Origin: Paracoccus sediminilitoris
Lineage (GTDB): Bacteria > Pseudomonadota > Alphaproteobacteria > Rhodobacterales > Rhodobacteraceae
Direction: 5' to 3'
DNA: 64,000 bases
NCBI RefSeq assembly: GCF_003259195.1
Contig: NZ_QJPK01000018.1
Coordinates: 1 to 64,000 of the forward strand
Part shown: positions 26,497 to 36,072 of the stretch, in pieces
Numbering within the stretch: the stretch's first letter is position 1
How the letters are laid out: each line of letters opens with the position of its first letter
The notes under the pieces: generated by a model
Told to the model about the DNA's origin: nothing
Database searches by the model: none
The model's input: only the letters and a program-made list of their open reading frames with translations
Made by a program: the position numbers and the translations under genes

Positions 26497-29058
26497 TCAG
26501 CTTCTCGGTTTGGTGTTCTGGGGATCATAGAGTGGGGCATAGCCGATGCCTGCGACTTCCACGGGATAGCTCTCGTCGAAATAGCTGACGGTAAGCTTGC
26601 GCCCCATCTGGCAGTATTCATGCGGCAGATAGGCCAGCGCGATATTCTTGCCGATCGTCGGGCCATAGGCGATCGAGGTCGTATAGGACCGCCGCCCCAG
26701 TTCGTCGACCAGCACCGCGCCGGTGTCGGGGTCCATCACCGGCAGCGTGCCCACCGGATAGCGGGCGACGCCCGCGGCATCCACGTTGTCGGTCATCACC
26801 AGCGTGCACAGCATCGCGGGCTGATGGTCGCGTTCGCGGTATTCGATATGCTTGGCCTTGCCGACGAAATCGGCCTCCTTGACCTTGGGTCGGGCCAGAT
26901 CGGCCTCCAGCAGGTTGTACTGGGTCAGCAGGTCCGAGTTCTGCAGGCGCAGAGACTTTTCCAGACGGCGAGAGTTCGCATAGGTTTCGACCCCCACAGC
27001 CATCACGCCGGCGGCGCGCAGCGCGTCCCAGACCGCCAATCCGTCGGCATAAGGCATGTGCAGTTCCCACCCCTGTTCACCCACATAGGAGATGCGGAAG
27101 GCCATGACCTTGCAGCCCGCGATCTGGATTTCGCGGATGGCGGCAAAGGGGAAGGCCGCGTCGTCCAGCGCGTCCGGATCGGCCACGACCTTCTTGAGGT
27201 TATCCCGCGCATTCGGACCCCAGATGCCGATGGTGGTGAAATCCTCGGTCACGTCGGTGATGGTGACATCAAAGCCTTTGTCCTGCGCCACGCGGCGCAT
27301 GTACATCAGGTCGCGCGGCCCCGCATCGGCACCGTTCACCAGGCGGCAGCGGTCGGCCATGCGGAAGACCGTGAAGTCGGCGCGGACCATGCCTTCCTCG
27401 TCCAGCATATGGGTATAGATGCCCTTGCCGATATTGCCGTCGCCGCCGATTTTCGCGGCGCACAGCCATTCCATCAGCGCGACATGGTCGGGACCGCTGA
27501 TATCGGTCATGTGAAAATGCGACAGGTTGATGATGCCGCAATCGGCACTCATCTCCAACTGCTCGGCGTTCGACACGCGCCAGAAATGGCGGCTGTCCCA
27601 TTCGTTTTCGCGCTCGGGTACCTGACCCGCATATTTCTTCAGCAGGTGTTCATTGGCGGCATAGCCGTGGGCGCGTTCCCAGCCCCCCAACTCCATGAAA
27701 TATCCGCCCAGTTCCTTTTCCCGTTCGTGGAAGGGCGACCGGCGGATGCCGCGGCCATTGCCGAAAGGTTCGCGCGGATGGACCGGCGGGTTATAGATCT
27801 TGGCAGCGGTTTCCTCGCAGCGGCCGGCGATGAAATCCTCGGTCAGCTGGAAATCGTTGAAACGGGCATAGTCGATGCCGTGGTGGTCGATCTCGGTCCG
27901 GCCCTTGGTCATCCAGTCGGCGATCAGCTTGCCCATGCCGGGGCCGTCCTTGACCCAGATGGCCACGGCATACCACAGGCCCCGAAGCTTGCGGCTTTCG
28001 CCCATGGAGGGGCCGCCATCGGTCGTGGTTTGCAGCAGGCCATTGAAGGAATGGCTTTCGTTGAAGCCCAGCTCTCCCAGGATCGGCGTCAGCTCCATCG
28101 CGCGTTCCAGGGGTTCGATCACGTCATCCAGCACCAGGTCGCGCTGCGAGGGTGACAGCCGCGCCTGGTGCTTTTCCAGCAGGTCGCGCGGGTGAACCAT
28201 CCGCACGTCCCTTTCATAGTAATAGCCCCATTCGATCTGGCCGCCCTCGGTCGTGGCCGGGTCGCCCGTGTCGCGCAAATAGGCCGAGTTGCCCTGGTCG
28301 CGCAGCAGCGGACGGCCGATTTCCAGTCCGGTGCCTTCGAATTCATTGTAGGGACCGAAGAACGTCAGCGGATGGTCGACCGGCATGACCGGCAGGTCCT
28401 CTCCGGCCATCTCGGCGATCAGGCGACCCCAGAGGCCCGCACAGACCACGACGTGATCGGCCATGATCGTGCCGCGCGTGGTGCGCACGCCGGTGATCCG
28501 GCCATTTTCATGCAGCAGCTCCAGCGCGGGGGTGTTGGCGAAGGCCTTCAGCTTGCCTGCCGCTTCGGCCATGTCGACCAGCTTGCCTGCGACGGTCTGC
28601 GACCGCGGCACCACCAGGCCCGCATCGGGGTCCCACAGCGCGCCCTGGATCTGATCCTCCTCCAGCAGGAGGAATTTCTTCTTGGCCTCGGCGGCCGAAA
28701 TGATGCTGACATTGGTGCCGAAGGCCTTGCCGCTGTCGACGCGGCGACGCAGTTCCGCCATGCGGGCATCATCACCCACGCGTGCCACCTCAAGCCCGCC
28801 GATGCGTTTGTAATTGCCCAGCTTTTCATAGAAATCCATGGAATACATGGTCGTCCAGCAGGACAGCAGGTCATGGCTGGTCGCATAGCAGAAATCGGAC
28901 GCATGCGCCGTGGACCCGACATCCGTCGGAATGCCCGACTTGTCGATCCCCACAATGTCGTCCCAACCATTCTCGATCAGGTGGTGGGCGACCGAGGCCC
29001 CGACGATACCGCCAAGGCCGACGATGACGACGCGGGCGTGCTGCGGAAATGAGGACAT
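26497..29058 (-). CDS. Dimethylglycine dehydrogenase-like FAD enzyme with GcvT domain
   Basis: 853 aa, the usual length of the DMGDH/sarcosine dehydrogenase family. The N-terminal DAO domain has the FAD motif 'VVIVGLGGIVGASVAHHL' and 'VGSTAHASDFCYATS', where the His is the expected covalent flavin site. From about residue 430 an FAO_M/GcvT-like folate domain follows: 'FHMTDISGPDHVALMEWLCA', 'DFTTIGIWGPNARDNLKKV', 'ISYVGEQGWELHMP'. It would oxidise an N-methyl amine such as dimethylglycine and pass the methyl carbon to tetrahydrofolate as 5,10-methylene-THF. It is the last gene of etfB-etfA-folD-dmg: the ETF genes fit its electron acceptor and folD its C1 product. Exact substrate (dimethylglycine, sarcosine or another) is inferred. 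Confidence 0.88.
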   Translation of the reverse strand: MSSFPQHARVVIVGLGGIVGASVAHHLIENGWDDIVGIDKSGIPTDVGSTAHASDFCYATSHDLLSCWTTMYSMDFYEKLGNYKRIGGLEVARVGDDARMAELRRRVDSGKAFGTNVSIISAAEAKKKFLLLEEDQIQGALWDPDAGLVVPRSQTVAGKLVDMAEAAGKLKAFANTPALELLHENGRITGVRTTRGTIMADHVVVCAGLWGRLIAEMAGEDLPVMPVDHPLTFFGPYNEFEGTGLEIGRPLLRDQGNSAYLRDTGDPATTEGGQIEWGYYYERDVRMVHPRDLLEKHQARLSPSQRDLVLDDVIEPLERAMELTPILGELGFNESHSFNGLLQTTTDGGPSMGESRKLRGLWYAVAIWVKDGPGMGKLIADWMTKGRTEIDHHGIDYARFNDFQLTEDFIAGRCEETAAKIYNPPVHPREPFGNGRGIRRSPFHEREKELGGYFMELGGWERAHGYAANEHLLKKYAGQVPERENEWDSRHFWRVSNAEQLEMSADCGIINLSHFHMTDISGPDHVALMEWLCAAKIGGDGNIGKGIYTHMLDEEGMVRADFTVFRMADRCRLVNGADAGPRDLMYMRRVAQDKGFDVTITDVTEDFTTIGIWGPNARDNLKKVVADPDALDDAAFPFAAIREIQIAGCKVMAFRISYVGEQGWELHMPYADGLAVWDALRAAGVMAVGVETYANSRRLEKSLRLQNSDLLTQYNLLEADLARPKVKEADFVGKAKHIEYRERDHQPAMLCTLVMTDNVDAAGVARYPVGTLPVMDPDTGAVLVDELGRRSYTTSIAYGPTIGKNIALAYLPHEYCQMGRKLTVSYFDESYPVEVAGIGYAPLYDPQNTKPRS

Positions 29059-29193
29059 CTTCTTGATCCTTGCGGCTGTGATGGCGCGGCGTCTGTGCCG
29101 GTCCCTTGGTTTGGTGGCCCGCCACCGGGGCGGCGGGGTCGAAGGCGCGTGGGGCGCCAGATCACGTTATCGCCACGATCGGGGGGCGGCAAT

Positions 29194-30111
29194 TCAGTCC
29201 AGCGTCGGTTCGGGCAATCCGGCGCGTCGGAATGCCGCAAGCATGGTGTTGTGCATCAGCGTCATGATGGTCATCGGCCCGACGCCGCCCGGCACCGGCG
29301 TGATGGCCCGCGCCCGTGCCCGCGCGCCGGCGAAATCGACATCGCCGACCAGGCGCTTTTGCCCGTCGCGGATGACGCGGCTGGTGCCGACATCGATGAC
29401 CGTCGCGCCGGGCTTGATCCAGTCGCCCGCGATCATCTCGGCCGAACCGACGGCGGCGACGACGATATCGGCCCGACCCACCTTGGCGGCCAGGTCGCGG
29501 GTGCGCGAATGGGCCATGGTGACGGTGCAGTTCTCCGCCAGCAGCAGCTGCGCCATCGGCTTGCCGACCAGGATTGACCGGCCCACGACGATGGCGTCCA
29601 GCCCCGACAGATCGCCAAGGCTGGCCTTCAGCAGCATCAGGCATCCAAGCGGCGTGCAGGACACCAATCCCGGCAGCCCCGATGCCAGATAGCCCGCGTT
29701 TTCCGGGTGCAATCCGTCGACATCCTTGGCCGGGTCGATGGCCTTGATGACGGCCAAGCTGTCCAACCCCCTGGGCAGCGGCAGCTGCACCAGAATGCCG
29801 TCCACCGCCCTGTCGGCGTTCAGCCGCGCGACCAGCGCCATCAGATCTGTCTGGGACACGGTCTGGGGCAGAACATGTTCAAAGCTTTTCATGCCCAGCT
29901 TGCGGGCCATGCGGCCCTTGCTGCGGACATAGACCTCGCTGGCGGGATCGGAGCCGACCAGAACCACGGCCAGACCAGGCGACCGGCCCGCATGGGCGGC
30001 AAAGTCCTGAACATGGCGGGCGATCCGGTCGCCCAAGGCCGCGGCATGCGCCTTGCCGTCGATGATCGCGCCCACCCCCGGACGCGGCTGCGTGGCGGCG
30101 CCCAGGGTCAC
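29194..30111 (-). CDS. folD: Bifunctional methylene-THF dehydrogenase/methenyl-THF cyclohydrolase FolD
   Basis: 305 aa from a GTG at 30111 that overlaps the etfA stop (GTGA). It interconverts 5,10-methylene-THF, methenyl-THF and 10-formyl-THF. Family residues are plain: '[14 protein letters not shown]' with the catalytic Lys, '[12 protein letters not shown]', '[15 protein letters not shown]', 'PCTPLG'-like '[11 protein letters not shown]' and the cofactor motif '[16 protein letters not shown]'. End: 'TPVGGVGPMT'-type seen as '[19 protein letters not shown]'. It sits between the ETF genes and the dimethylglycine-dehydrogenase-like gene, so it probably processes C1 units from demethylation, as a dedicated copy beside any housekeeping one. 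Confidence 0.95.
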   Translation of the reverse strand: MTLGAATQPRPGVGAIIDGKAHAAALGDRIARHVQDFAAHAGRSPGLAVVLVGSDPASEVYVRSKGRMARKLGMKSFEHVLPQTVSQTDLMALVARLNADRAVDGILVQLPLPRGLDSLAVIKAIDPAKDVDGLHPENAGYLASGLPGLVSCTPLGCLMLLKASLGDLSGLDAIVVGRSILVGKPMAQLLLAENCTVTMAHSRTRDLAAKVGRADIVVAAVGSAEMIAGDWIKPGATVIDVGTSRVIRDGQKRLVGDVDFAGARARARAITPVPGGVGPMTIMTLMHNTMLAAFRRAGLPEPTLD

Positions 30112-31040
30112 AGCGCGCGTTCCATCTGGGGGACGATGTCGAAGATATCGCCGACGATGCCGTAATCGGCGACCTGAAAGATGGGTGCCTCGCCGTCGCT
30201 GTTGATGGCGACGATGATCCGGCTGTCCTTCATTCCCGCCAGATGCTGGATCGCCCCCGAGATGCCGCAGGCGATATAAAGATCGGGCGCCACCACCTTG
30301 CCGGTCTGGCCGACCTGATGGTCATTCGCCGCATAACCCGCATCGACGGCGGCGCGGCTGGCACCGACGGCGGCGCCGAGCTTGTCGGCCAGGGGGTTGA
30401 TCACCGCCTCGAAGCGCTGTTTAGACCCAAGCGCCCGGCCGCCCGACACGACGATCCGCGCCGAGGACAGGTCGGGGCGGTCGCTGACCGACAACAGGTT
30501 CTGGCCAAAGCTGGACAGTGCCGGGGCTGCGGCAGGATCGACCGCGACGACGGGTGCCGCGCCGTCGCCGGTGGCGGCGGGGGCAAAGCTGGCGCTGCGG
30601 ATCGTCAGGACGCGCAGCGCGTCGGTCGATTGCACGACCTCGATTGCGTTTCCGGCATAGATCGGGCGCTTGAAGGTGTCGGGCGCGACAATTTGTGTCA
30701 CCTCGGATATCTGCATCACGTCCAGAAGCGCGGCGACACGGGGCAGCACATTCTTGCCGCTGCTGGTCGCGGGGGCCAGGATCGTGTCGTAATCGACCGC
30801 CAGCTGCACGATCAGCGCGGCCGTCGGTTCGGCCATGCGTTCGGCCAGCGGGTCGGCTTCGGCCAGCAGGACGCGTCGCACGCCGGCAAGCGCGGCTGCG
30901 GCATCGGCGGCGGCGCAGGCGCCCTGCCCGGCGATCAGAATGTCGACCTCGGGGCCGATCTGCAGGGCGGCACCAAGGGCGCGGGCGCTGTGTTCCGAAA
31001 GGGAGGCATTGTCGTGATCGGCGAAAAGAAGGATGGCCAT
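30108..31040 (-). CDS. etfA: Electron transfer flavoprotein alpha subunit
   Basis: 310 aa. The FAD-binding C-terminal domain is clear: '[18 protein letters not shown]', '[25 protein letters not shown]' region, '[19 protein letters not shown]' and '[20 protein letters not shown]'. With EtfB it forms the soluble heterodimer that carries electrons from flavin dehydrogenases to the quinone pool through ETF-ubiquinone oxidoreductase, which is not in this window. The start follows etfB by 17 bp. The operon position points to the dimethylglycine-dehydrogenase-like enzyme as a donor. Confidence 0.95.
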   Translation of the reverse strand: MAILLFADHDNASLSEHSARALGAALQIGPEVDILIAGQGACAAADAAAALAGVRRVLLAEADPLAERMAEPTAALIVQLAVDYDTILAPATSSGKNVLPRVAALLDVMQISEVTQIVAPDTFKRPIYAGNAIEVVQSTDALRVLTIRSASFAPAATGDGAAPVVAVDPAAAPALSSFGQNLLSVSDRPDLSSARIVVSGGRALGSKQRFEAVINPLADKLGAAVGASRAAVDAGYAANDHQVGQTGKVVAPDLYIACGISGAIQHLAGMKDSRIIVAINSDGEAPIFQVADYGIVGDIFDIVPQMERAL

Positions 31041-31057
31041 GGCGGTCTCTCCCAGGT

Positions 31058-31807
31058 TCAGATGACGGCGGCTTCGGTCTTCAGCTTGTCCAGCAGTTCG
31101 GCGACGCTGCCGACCTTGATGCCGCTGGCGCGGGCGACAGGCTCCTCGACACGCAGGACGGTCAGGCGGGGGGCGATGGGCAGGCCCAGATCTTCGGGGG
31201 TCTGCTGGACCAGCGGCTTTTTCTTGGCCTTCATGATGTTGGGCAACGAGGCATAGCGCGGTTCGTTCAACCGCAGATCGGCGGTCACCACGGCGGGCAG
31301 CGTGACGCGGATCTGCTGAAGACCGCCGTCGATCTCACGCGTGACCAAGGCATGCGCGCCCTCCATCTCGATCTTCGAGGCAAAGGTCGCCTGGCTCCAA
31401 CCCAGCAGCGCGGCCAGCATCTGGCCGGTCTGGTTGCAGTCGTCGTCGATGGCCTGCTTGCCCAGAATGACCATCCCGGCCCCTTCGGCCTGCGCCACCC
31501 GCTGCAAGATCTTTGCGACAGAGAGCGGCTCGACCCGACCATCGGCCAGGATCAGGATGGCCCGGTCGGCACCCATCGCCAGCGCGGTGCGCAGCACCTC
31601 CTGCGCTTGGGCGGGACCGACCGAAACGACCACCACTTCGGTGGCCTCGCCGGCTTCCTTCATGCGCACCGCCTGTTCGACCGCGATCTCGTCAAAGGGG
31701 TTCATTGACATCTTGGCATTGGCCAGATCCACGCCGCTTCCATCGGTTTTCACGCGGATCTTGACGTTGTGATCGACCACCCGCTTGACCGGGACCAGGA
31801 TCTTCAT
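31058..31807 (-). CDS. etfB: Electron transfer flavoprotein beta subunit
   Basis: 249 aa from an ATG at 31807 with AAAGGAAA upstream (the open frame begins earlier without homology). [20 protein letters not shown] is the typical start; '[17 protein letters not shown]', '[12 protein letters not shown]' and '[20 protein letters not shown]' form the AMP site and core. First gene of the four-gene operon etfB-etfA-folD-dmg, divergent from a GlxA-family regulator; the 186-bp divergent region carries a candidate operator shared with the sarcosine oxidase operon. Confidence 0.95.
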   Translation of the reverse strand: MKILVPVKRVVDHNVKIRVKTDGSGVDLANAKMSMNPFDEIAVEQAVRMKEAGEATEVVVVSVGPAQAQEVLRTALAMGADRAILILADGRVEPLSVAKILQRVAQAEGAGMVILGKQAIDDDCNQTGQMLAALLGWSQATFASKIEMEGAHALVTREIDGGLQQIRVTLPAVVTADLRLNEPRYASLPNIMKAKKKPLVQQTPEDLGLPIAPRLTVLRVEEPVARASGIKVGSVAELLDKLKTEAAVI

Positions 31808-31920
31808 GGCGTTTCCTTTCTGTCGGGCACCCTGGTGACAGGGCGGGTTCGGGGCGGCGCATCGATCCGGTCCGGCGACCTGCATTCGGGGCCATCCGAT
31901 CAGGCTGATGACAGCACCGT

Positions 31921-31972
31921 CTGGCCGTCACATTGCCTTTCGACCGACAGTTGCGACAGGACATTTGCGTCA
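31921..31972. promoter_or_regulatory. Candidate operator, copy 1 (glxA-type regulator / etfB divergent promoter)
   Basis: CTGGCCGTCACATTGCC at 31921-31937, CGAC in the middle, and ATTTGCGTCA at 31963-31972. The same blocks occur in copy 2 at 42531-42582 (CTGGCTGTCACGTTACC ... ATTTGCGTCA), with exactly 42 bp from block start to block start in both. Each copy lies between a GlxA-family regulator gene and the catabolic operon it faces. GTCA recurs in direct orientation at both ends, as expected for an AraC-type DNA-binding domain. Confidence 0.6.
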
Positions 31973-31993
31973 TCGCGGGATTAGGGCTACGAC

Positions 31994-33049
31994 ATGGAAC
32001 CGACACATTCAGCCGAAGGCCCCGCCATGAGCCTTGCCCCCACCCTTCCTCGCCACACGGTGCTGCGACCGATCCGCAGGCAACAAGGACAGCCGCGCCT
32101 GTCTGTCGGCTTCATTCTGGCCCGGCGCTTCACGCTCTGCGCCTTCGCGAATTTCGTCGATGTCCTCCGGCTGGCGGCCGATGAGGGCGATCGCAGCCGA
32201 CCCATCCTGTGCAACTGGACGGTATTGTCGGACACGATGGAGGCCGTCACCTCCAGCTGCGGGATCGGCGTCCAGCCCAAGGAGCGCTTGGGCGATCCGG
32301 CGCGATTCGATTACGTCGTGGTGATCGGCGGATTGATGGAGGACGAGGCGGTCCTGCCCCCTGTCTATCACCGTTTTCTGCATGATGCTGCGGCGGCGGG
32401 GGTGCCGCTGGTGGGCGTCTGCACAGGCGCGTTCCTGCTGCATCAGGCGGGGCTTCTGCACGGCTATCGCTGTTGCGTCAGCTGGTTTCACCACGCCGAT
32501 TTTCTGGAACAGTTCGAAGGGCTGAACCCCGTCACCGACCAGATCTTCGTGGTGGACCGCGACCGGCTGACCTGTTCGGGGGGCGCCAGTTCGGCCCATC
32601 TGGCGGCCTATCTGGTCGACAAGCATGTCGGCCGCGCCCAGGCCAGCAAGAGCCTGCACATCATGATCATCGACGAGGCCCTGCAGGCCGAAAAGCCGCA
32701 ACCCGGCATCACCATGGATTTCAAGACCCGCGACCCGATGGTCCTGCGCGCGCTGCTGCTGATGCAGCAGAACATCGAACAGCCCTTCACCGTGGCCGAG
32801 ATCGCGCGCCGCATCGGTCACAGCAAGCGTCAGCTGGAGCGCCATTTCCAGGCGGCGCTTGGCACATCGCCCCAGGCCGCCTTCCTGGACATGCGCCTGT
32901 CACTGGCGCATCACCTGATCGTCTCGGGCGACCGGGCCATTTCGCAGATCGCGCTGGAATGCGGGTTCTGCGATTCATCGCATCTGAGCCGGATGTTCCG
33001 CCGCCGCTATGGCCAGACCCCGCAGGCGCTGCGGCTGGTGCATGCCTGA
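31994..33049 (+). CDS. GlxA-family transcriptional regulator (DJ-1/PfpI plus AraC domain), copy 1
   Basis: 351 aa if started at 31994; an ATG at 32027 (AAGG upstream) is an alternative. Residues about 30-200 form a DJ-1/PfpI-like sensor domain ('SVGFILARRFTLCAFANFVD', 'VGVCTGAFLLHQAGLL', '[12 protein letters not shown]'). Residues about 245-345 form an AraC-type DNA-binding domain with two helix-turn-helix units ('TVAEIARRIGHSKRQLERHF', 'QIALECGFCDSSHLSRMFRR'). Relatives such as GbdR control glycine betaine, dimethylglycine and carnitine use. It diverges from etfB-etfA-folD-dmg, so it most likely activates that operon. It is paralogous to the regulator at 42604. Confidence 0.9.
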   Translation: MEPTHSAEGPAMSLAPTLPRHTVLRPIRRQQGQPRLSVGFILARRFTLCAFANFVDVLRLAADEGDRSRPILCNWTVLSDTMEAVTSSCGIGVQPKERLGDPARFDYVVVIGGLMEDEAVLPPVYHRFLHDAAAAGVPLVGVCTGAFLLHQAGLLHGYRCCVSWFHHADFLEQFEGLNPVTDQIFVVDRDRLTCSGGASSAHLAAYLVDKHVGRAQASKSLHIMIIDEALQAEKPQPGITMDFKTRDPMVLRALLLMQQNIEQPFTVAEIARRIGHSKRQLERHFQAALGTSPQAAFLDMRLSLAHHLIVSGDRAISQIALECGFCDSSHLSRMFRRRYGQTPQALRLVHA

Positions 33050-33057
33050 ACGCAAAG

Positions 33058-33082
33058 GGCCCCCGCAGCGGATGCGGGGGCC
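33058..33082. terminator. Bidirectional terminator between convergent genes
   Basis: Perfect 10-bp inverted repeat GGCCCCCGCA and TGCGGGGGCC with a 5-nt loop in the 54-bp gap between the convergent regulator and carrier genes. Preceded by CAAA on the plus strand, giving a few U residues in the minus direction. Confidence 0.65.
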
Positions 33083-33103
33083 AGATTGCCGTCCGGTGCG
33101 GGT

Positions 33104-34753
33104 TCAGCGCGGTTCGCTGGCCAGCCCTTTCCAGGTCGCCACGCACATCAGCAGCAGCAGTACCGTGAAGGGCAACCCGGTCGAGATCACCATCGATTGC
33201 AGCGATGCCAGCCCACCCGCCGACATCAGCAGGACGATCGCGATGATCGCCTCGAAGACGCACCAGAAGACGCGCTGCGGGATCGGCGCATCGACCTTGC
33301 CCCCCGAAGTGATCGTGTCGATCACAAGCGACCCCGAATCCGACGAGGTGACGAAGAACACGATCACCAGCACGATGCCCACGAAGGAGGTGACCTGCGC
33401 CAGCGGCAGAGCGTCCAGCATCGCGAACAGCTGCAGCGGCAGGTCGGCGTCGCGCACCGCGCCATAGCTTTCGCGCACCAGCTGGCTGATCGCCTCGCCG
33501 CCAAAGATCGACATCCACACCACGCAGACCAACGACGGGATCAGCAGCACGCTGATCAGGAATTCCCGCACCGTCCGGCCGCGCGACACGCGCGCGATGA
33601 ACATGCCGACGAAGGGCGACCAGCTGATCCACCAGGCCCAGTAGAAGGCCGTCCAGCCCTGCATGAAGTTCACGTCGTCGCGCCCCACCGGATTCGACAG
33701 CGCCGGCAGATACTGGACATAGGCCAGCAGAAAATCGCCCATATCGGTCAGAAGCAGCAGGGTCGGGCCCGCAAACAGGACGAACATCAGCAGCGCAAAG
33801 GCCAGCACCATGTTGATCTCGGACATGCGCTTGACGCCGGCCTCAAGGCCGCGAACCACCGAATAGAGCGCAATGGCCGTGATGCCGATGATCAGGATGA
33901 TCTGCGAGGTTTCGTTGATGGGCATGCCGAACAGCTTGTTGAAGCCGGCATTGGCCTGCACCGCACCTAGTCCAAGCGACGTCGCCAGGCCGAACAGCGT
34001 GGCAAAGACCGCCAGGATGTCGATCAGGTGTCCCGGCCAGCCCCAGACCCTTTCCCCAAAGATCGGGTAGAAGGCCGAACGGATCGTCAGTGGCAGCCCC
34101 TTGTTATAGCTGAACAGCGCCAGGCTGAGCCCCACCACCGCATAGATCGCCCAAGGATGCAGCGCCCAGTGGAAGATCGTGGCGGCCATGCCAAGGCGGA
34201 TGGCCTCCTCTTGCGTGGCGGCGGCGCCAAGTGGGGCCCAATCGGTGCGGATGCCGTCCGCCCCCGCCGCGATCCCGCCCGAGGACGATCCGAAATGGCT
34301 GAGTGGTTCGCTGACGCCATAGAACATCAGCCCGATGCCCATCCCCGCCGCGAACAGCATCGAGAACCAGCTGACATAGCCGAAATCGGGGACCGCGTTT
34401 GCGCCTCCAAGGCGGATCTTGCCATAGGGGCTGACGACCAGCACCAGGCACATGATGACGAAGATGTCGGCGGCGGCGATGAAGAACCAGTCGAAGCCCT
34501 TGGTCACGCCGGAAAAGAGACCGCTGAACAGGTCGCCTGCCAATGTCGGGAGGGTCAGGGTGAATATCACAAAGGCGATGATGCAGATCGCCGAGATCCC
34601 GAAGACCGGATTGTGGACGCTGAAGCCCCAGGGCCCCAGATGTCCTTCGATATTGTCCTGGCCGACCTGATAGTCGGTCTGGATCACGCTTTCGGGCGGG
34701 GGGGTATCCGCCTGCGGCCCGGCTTCCTCGCCGTACTTTGTGATAAAGGTCAA
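33104..34753 (-). CDS. BCCT family betaine/carnitine/choline transporter
   Basis: 549 aa from a TTG at 34753 with a strong AGGAGG eight bases upstream. Sodium- or proton-coupled carrier with about 12 membrane helices. Family motifs: 'FSMLFAAGMGIGLMFYGVSEP', the glycine-rich helix, and 'AFYWAWWISWSPFVGMFIAR', the aromatic substrate box. It would import a quaternary or tertiary N-methyl amine (glycine betaine most likely, given the demethylation genes around it). It could also serve osmoprotection. The N-terminal tail before the first helix is about 45 residues and hydrophilic. Confidence 0.93.
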   Translation of the reverse strand: MTFITKYGEEAGPQADTPPPESVIQTDYQVGQDNIEGHLGPWGFSVHNPVFGISAICIIAFVIFTLTLPTLAGDLFSGLFSGVTKGFDWFFIAAADIFVIMCLVLVVSPYGKIRLGGANAVPDFGYVSWFSMLFAAGMGIGLMFYGVSEPLSHFGSSSGGIAAGADGIRTDWAPLGAAATQEEAIRLGMAATIFHWALHPWAIYAVVGLSLALFSYNKGLPLTIRSAFYPIFGERVWGWPGHLIDILAVFATLFGLATSLGLGAVQANAGFNKLFGMPINETSQIILIIGITAIALYSVVRGLEAGVKRMSEINMVLAFALLMFVLFAGPTLLLLTDMGDFLLAYVQYLPALSNPVGRDDVNFMQGWTAFYWAWWISWSPFVGMFIARVSRGRTVREFLISVLLIPSLVCVVWMSIFGGEAISQLVRESYGAVRDADLPLQLFAMLDALPLAQVTSFVGIVLVIVFFVTSSDSGSLVIDTITSGGKVDAPIPQRVFWCVFEAIIAIVLLMSAGGLASLQSMVISTGLPFTVLLLLMCVATWKGLASEPR

Positions 34754-35139
34754 GCTTTCGTCCTCCTGAGTTGGCTTTGTGCCTGCCTGAAGGGGCCTCT
34801 TCGATGATCACCGTCTTGGTCGTGGCGCATGGCATGTCGGCATCGGACGGCCAGGGCGCGTGGTGCCCCGGCCGGACAGAGAGACGGGCTCTCCGGCGTT
34901 CTTTCCCTGCAATCTGCGGCTTACCCGGCGAAGGGACGTGACAAGCAAGATGAAGTTTGACGTTTATGTGGCGAAGTGACGCAAGGTCGCAGAATGCATG
35001 CGACATTCCCGCGGTAGCATCGCGTCGCACCTTTGTCGGAGGCCGCAGCCCGCCTCTGCGTCAGCCCCACCGACTGGCGCAAAGCTGCTGGCACGGCGTC
35101 GCAAATCTTCACGCCCGCACCGGCCACAGCCGCTAGGCC
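34754..35139. other. Divergent intergenic region between the BCCT and purU genes
   Basis: 386 bp. It carries the BCCT ribosome binding site at its left end. On the minus strand TTGCGTCA (34977-34984) matches 8 bases of the ATTTGCGTCA block found in the two candidate operators, with a weaker TACCGCGGG match upstream. Next to the purU start the sequence looks like remnants of a PurU N-terminus in mixed frames. Nothing else recognisable. Confidence 0.45.
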
Positions 35140-35997
35140 TTGGAGTATCGGCCGATCACGCGATCGGCCCCCGCGGCCGGTCTGGCCAAGGCGGGCTGCA
35201 ACATTCACGACAGTTCGCAATTCACCGATCTGCAGAACGACCGCTTCTTCATGCGGCTCAGCCTCATGTCCGAACAGGGCAAGTCCCGCGACGATCTGGA
35301 CCGGGACCTGCGGGAAGCGACCGAAGGCACCGATATCGTCCATGCCTTCCATGATCCCTGCCAGAAGATGAAGGTCGTCATCATGGTCAGCCGCTTCGGC
35401 CATTGCCTGAACGACCTGCTGTACCGCTGGCGGATCGGGGCGCTGCCGATCGACATCGTGGCCGTGATCTCGAACCACATGGATTACCAGAAGGTCGTCG
35501 TGAACCACGACCTGCCCTTCCACTGCATCAAGGTCACCAAGGACAACAAGGCCCGCGCCGAGGCCGAACAGATGCGTATCGTGCAGGAGGCCGGCGCCGA
35601 GCTGATCGTGCTGGCACGCTACATGCAGGTCCTGTCGGACGAGATGTGCCGCAAGATGTCGGGGCGCATCATCAACATCCACCATTCGTTCCTGCCCAGC
35701 TTCAAGGGCGCGAACCCCTATCGCCAGGCCTTCGACCGGGGCGTCAAGCTGATCGGCGCGACCAGCCATTACGTCACCGCCGATCTGGACGAAGGCCCGA
35801 TCATCGAACAGGACACCGTCCGCGTCACCCACGCCCAAAGCGCCGGCGATTACGTCAGCCTGGGTCGCGACGTCGAAAGCCAGGTTCTGGCGCGGGCGAT
35901 CCACGCTCATATCCATCGGCGCGTCTTCATCAGCGGCGACAAGACCGTCGTCTTCCCCGCCAGCCCGAACGAATACGCGTCCGAACGCATGGGATGA
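35140..35997 (+). CDS. purU: Formyltetrahydrofolate deformylase PurU
   Basis: 285 aa as read from a TTG at 35140. It hydrolyses 10-formyl-THF to formate and THF, releasing C1 units. The catalytic formyltransferase-fold domain is intact: 'MKVVIMVSRFGHCLNDLLYR', 'AVISNHMDYQ', 'ARYMQVLSDEM', 'NIHHSFLPSFKGANPYRQAF' (catalytic Asn/His) and 'DLDEGPIIEQDTVRVTH' (catalytic Asp). The N-terminal ACT domain starts properly only at 'KAGCNIHDSSQFTDLQ'; the first strand (usually Y.L...CPD..GIVA) is unrecognisable and start signals are weak. The start is therefore uncertain and the N-terminus may be damaged. It fits the C1 pathway of the surrounding demethylation genes. Confidence 0.85.
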   Translation: MEYRPITRSAPAAGLAKAGCNIHDSSQFTDLQNDRFFMRLSLMSEQGKSRDDLDRDLREATEGTDIVHAFHDPCQKMKVVIMVSRFGHCLNDLLYRWRIGALPIDIVAVISNHMDYQKVVVNHDLPFHCIKVTKDNKARAEAEQMRIVQEAGAELIVLARYMQVLSDEMCRKMSGRIINIHHSFLPSFKGANPYRQAFDRGVKLIGATSHYVTADLDEGPIIEQDTVRVTHAQSAGDYVSLGRDVESQVLARAIHAHIHRRVFISGDKTVVFPASPNEYASERMG

Positions 35998-36020
35998 CCC
36001 CGGCGGGCTTGCCGCCGGGG
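35998..36020 (+). terminator. Terminator hairpin after purU
   Basis: Perfect 9-bp inverted repeat CCCCGGCGG and CCGCCGGGG around a 5-nt loop, starting directly after the purU stop codon. Confidence 0.6.
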
Positions 36021-36024
36021 CCTT

Positions 36025-36048
36025 GCGGCGGCATCACCCTGCCGCCGC
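36025..36048 (-). terminator. Terminator hairpin after glyA
   Basis: Perfect 8-bp inverted repeat GCGGCGGC and GCCGCCGC with an 8-nt loop, 25 bp downstream of the glyA stop on the minus strand. No T tract. Confidence 0.45.
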
Positions 36049-36072
36049 GGTGACCGGAATGCCCATGGGGCA

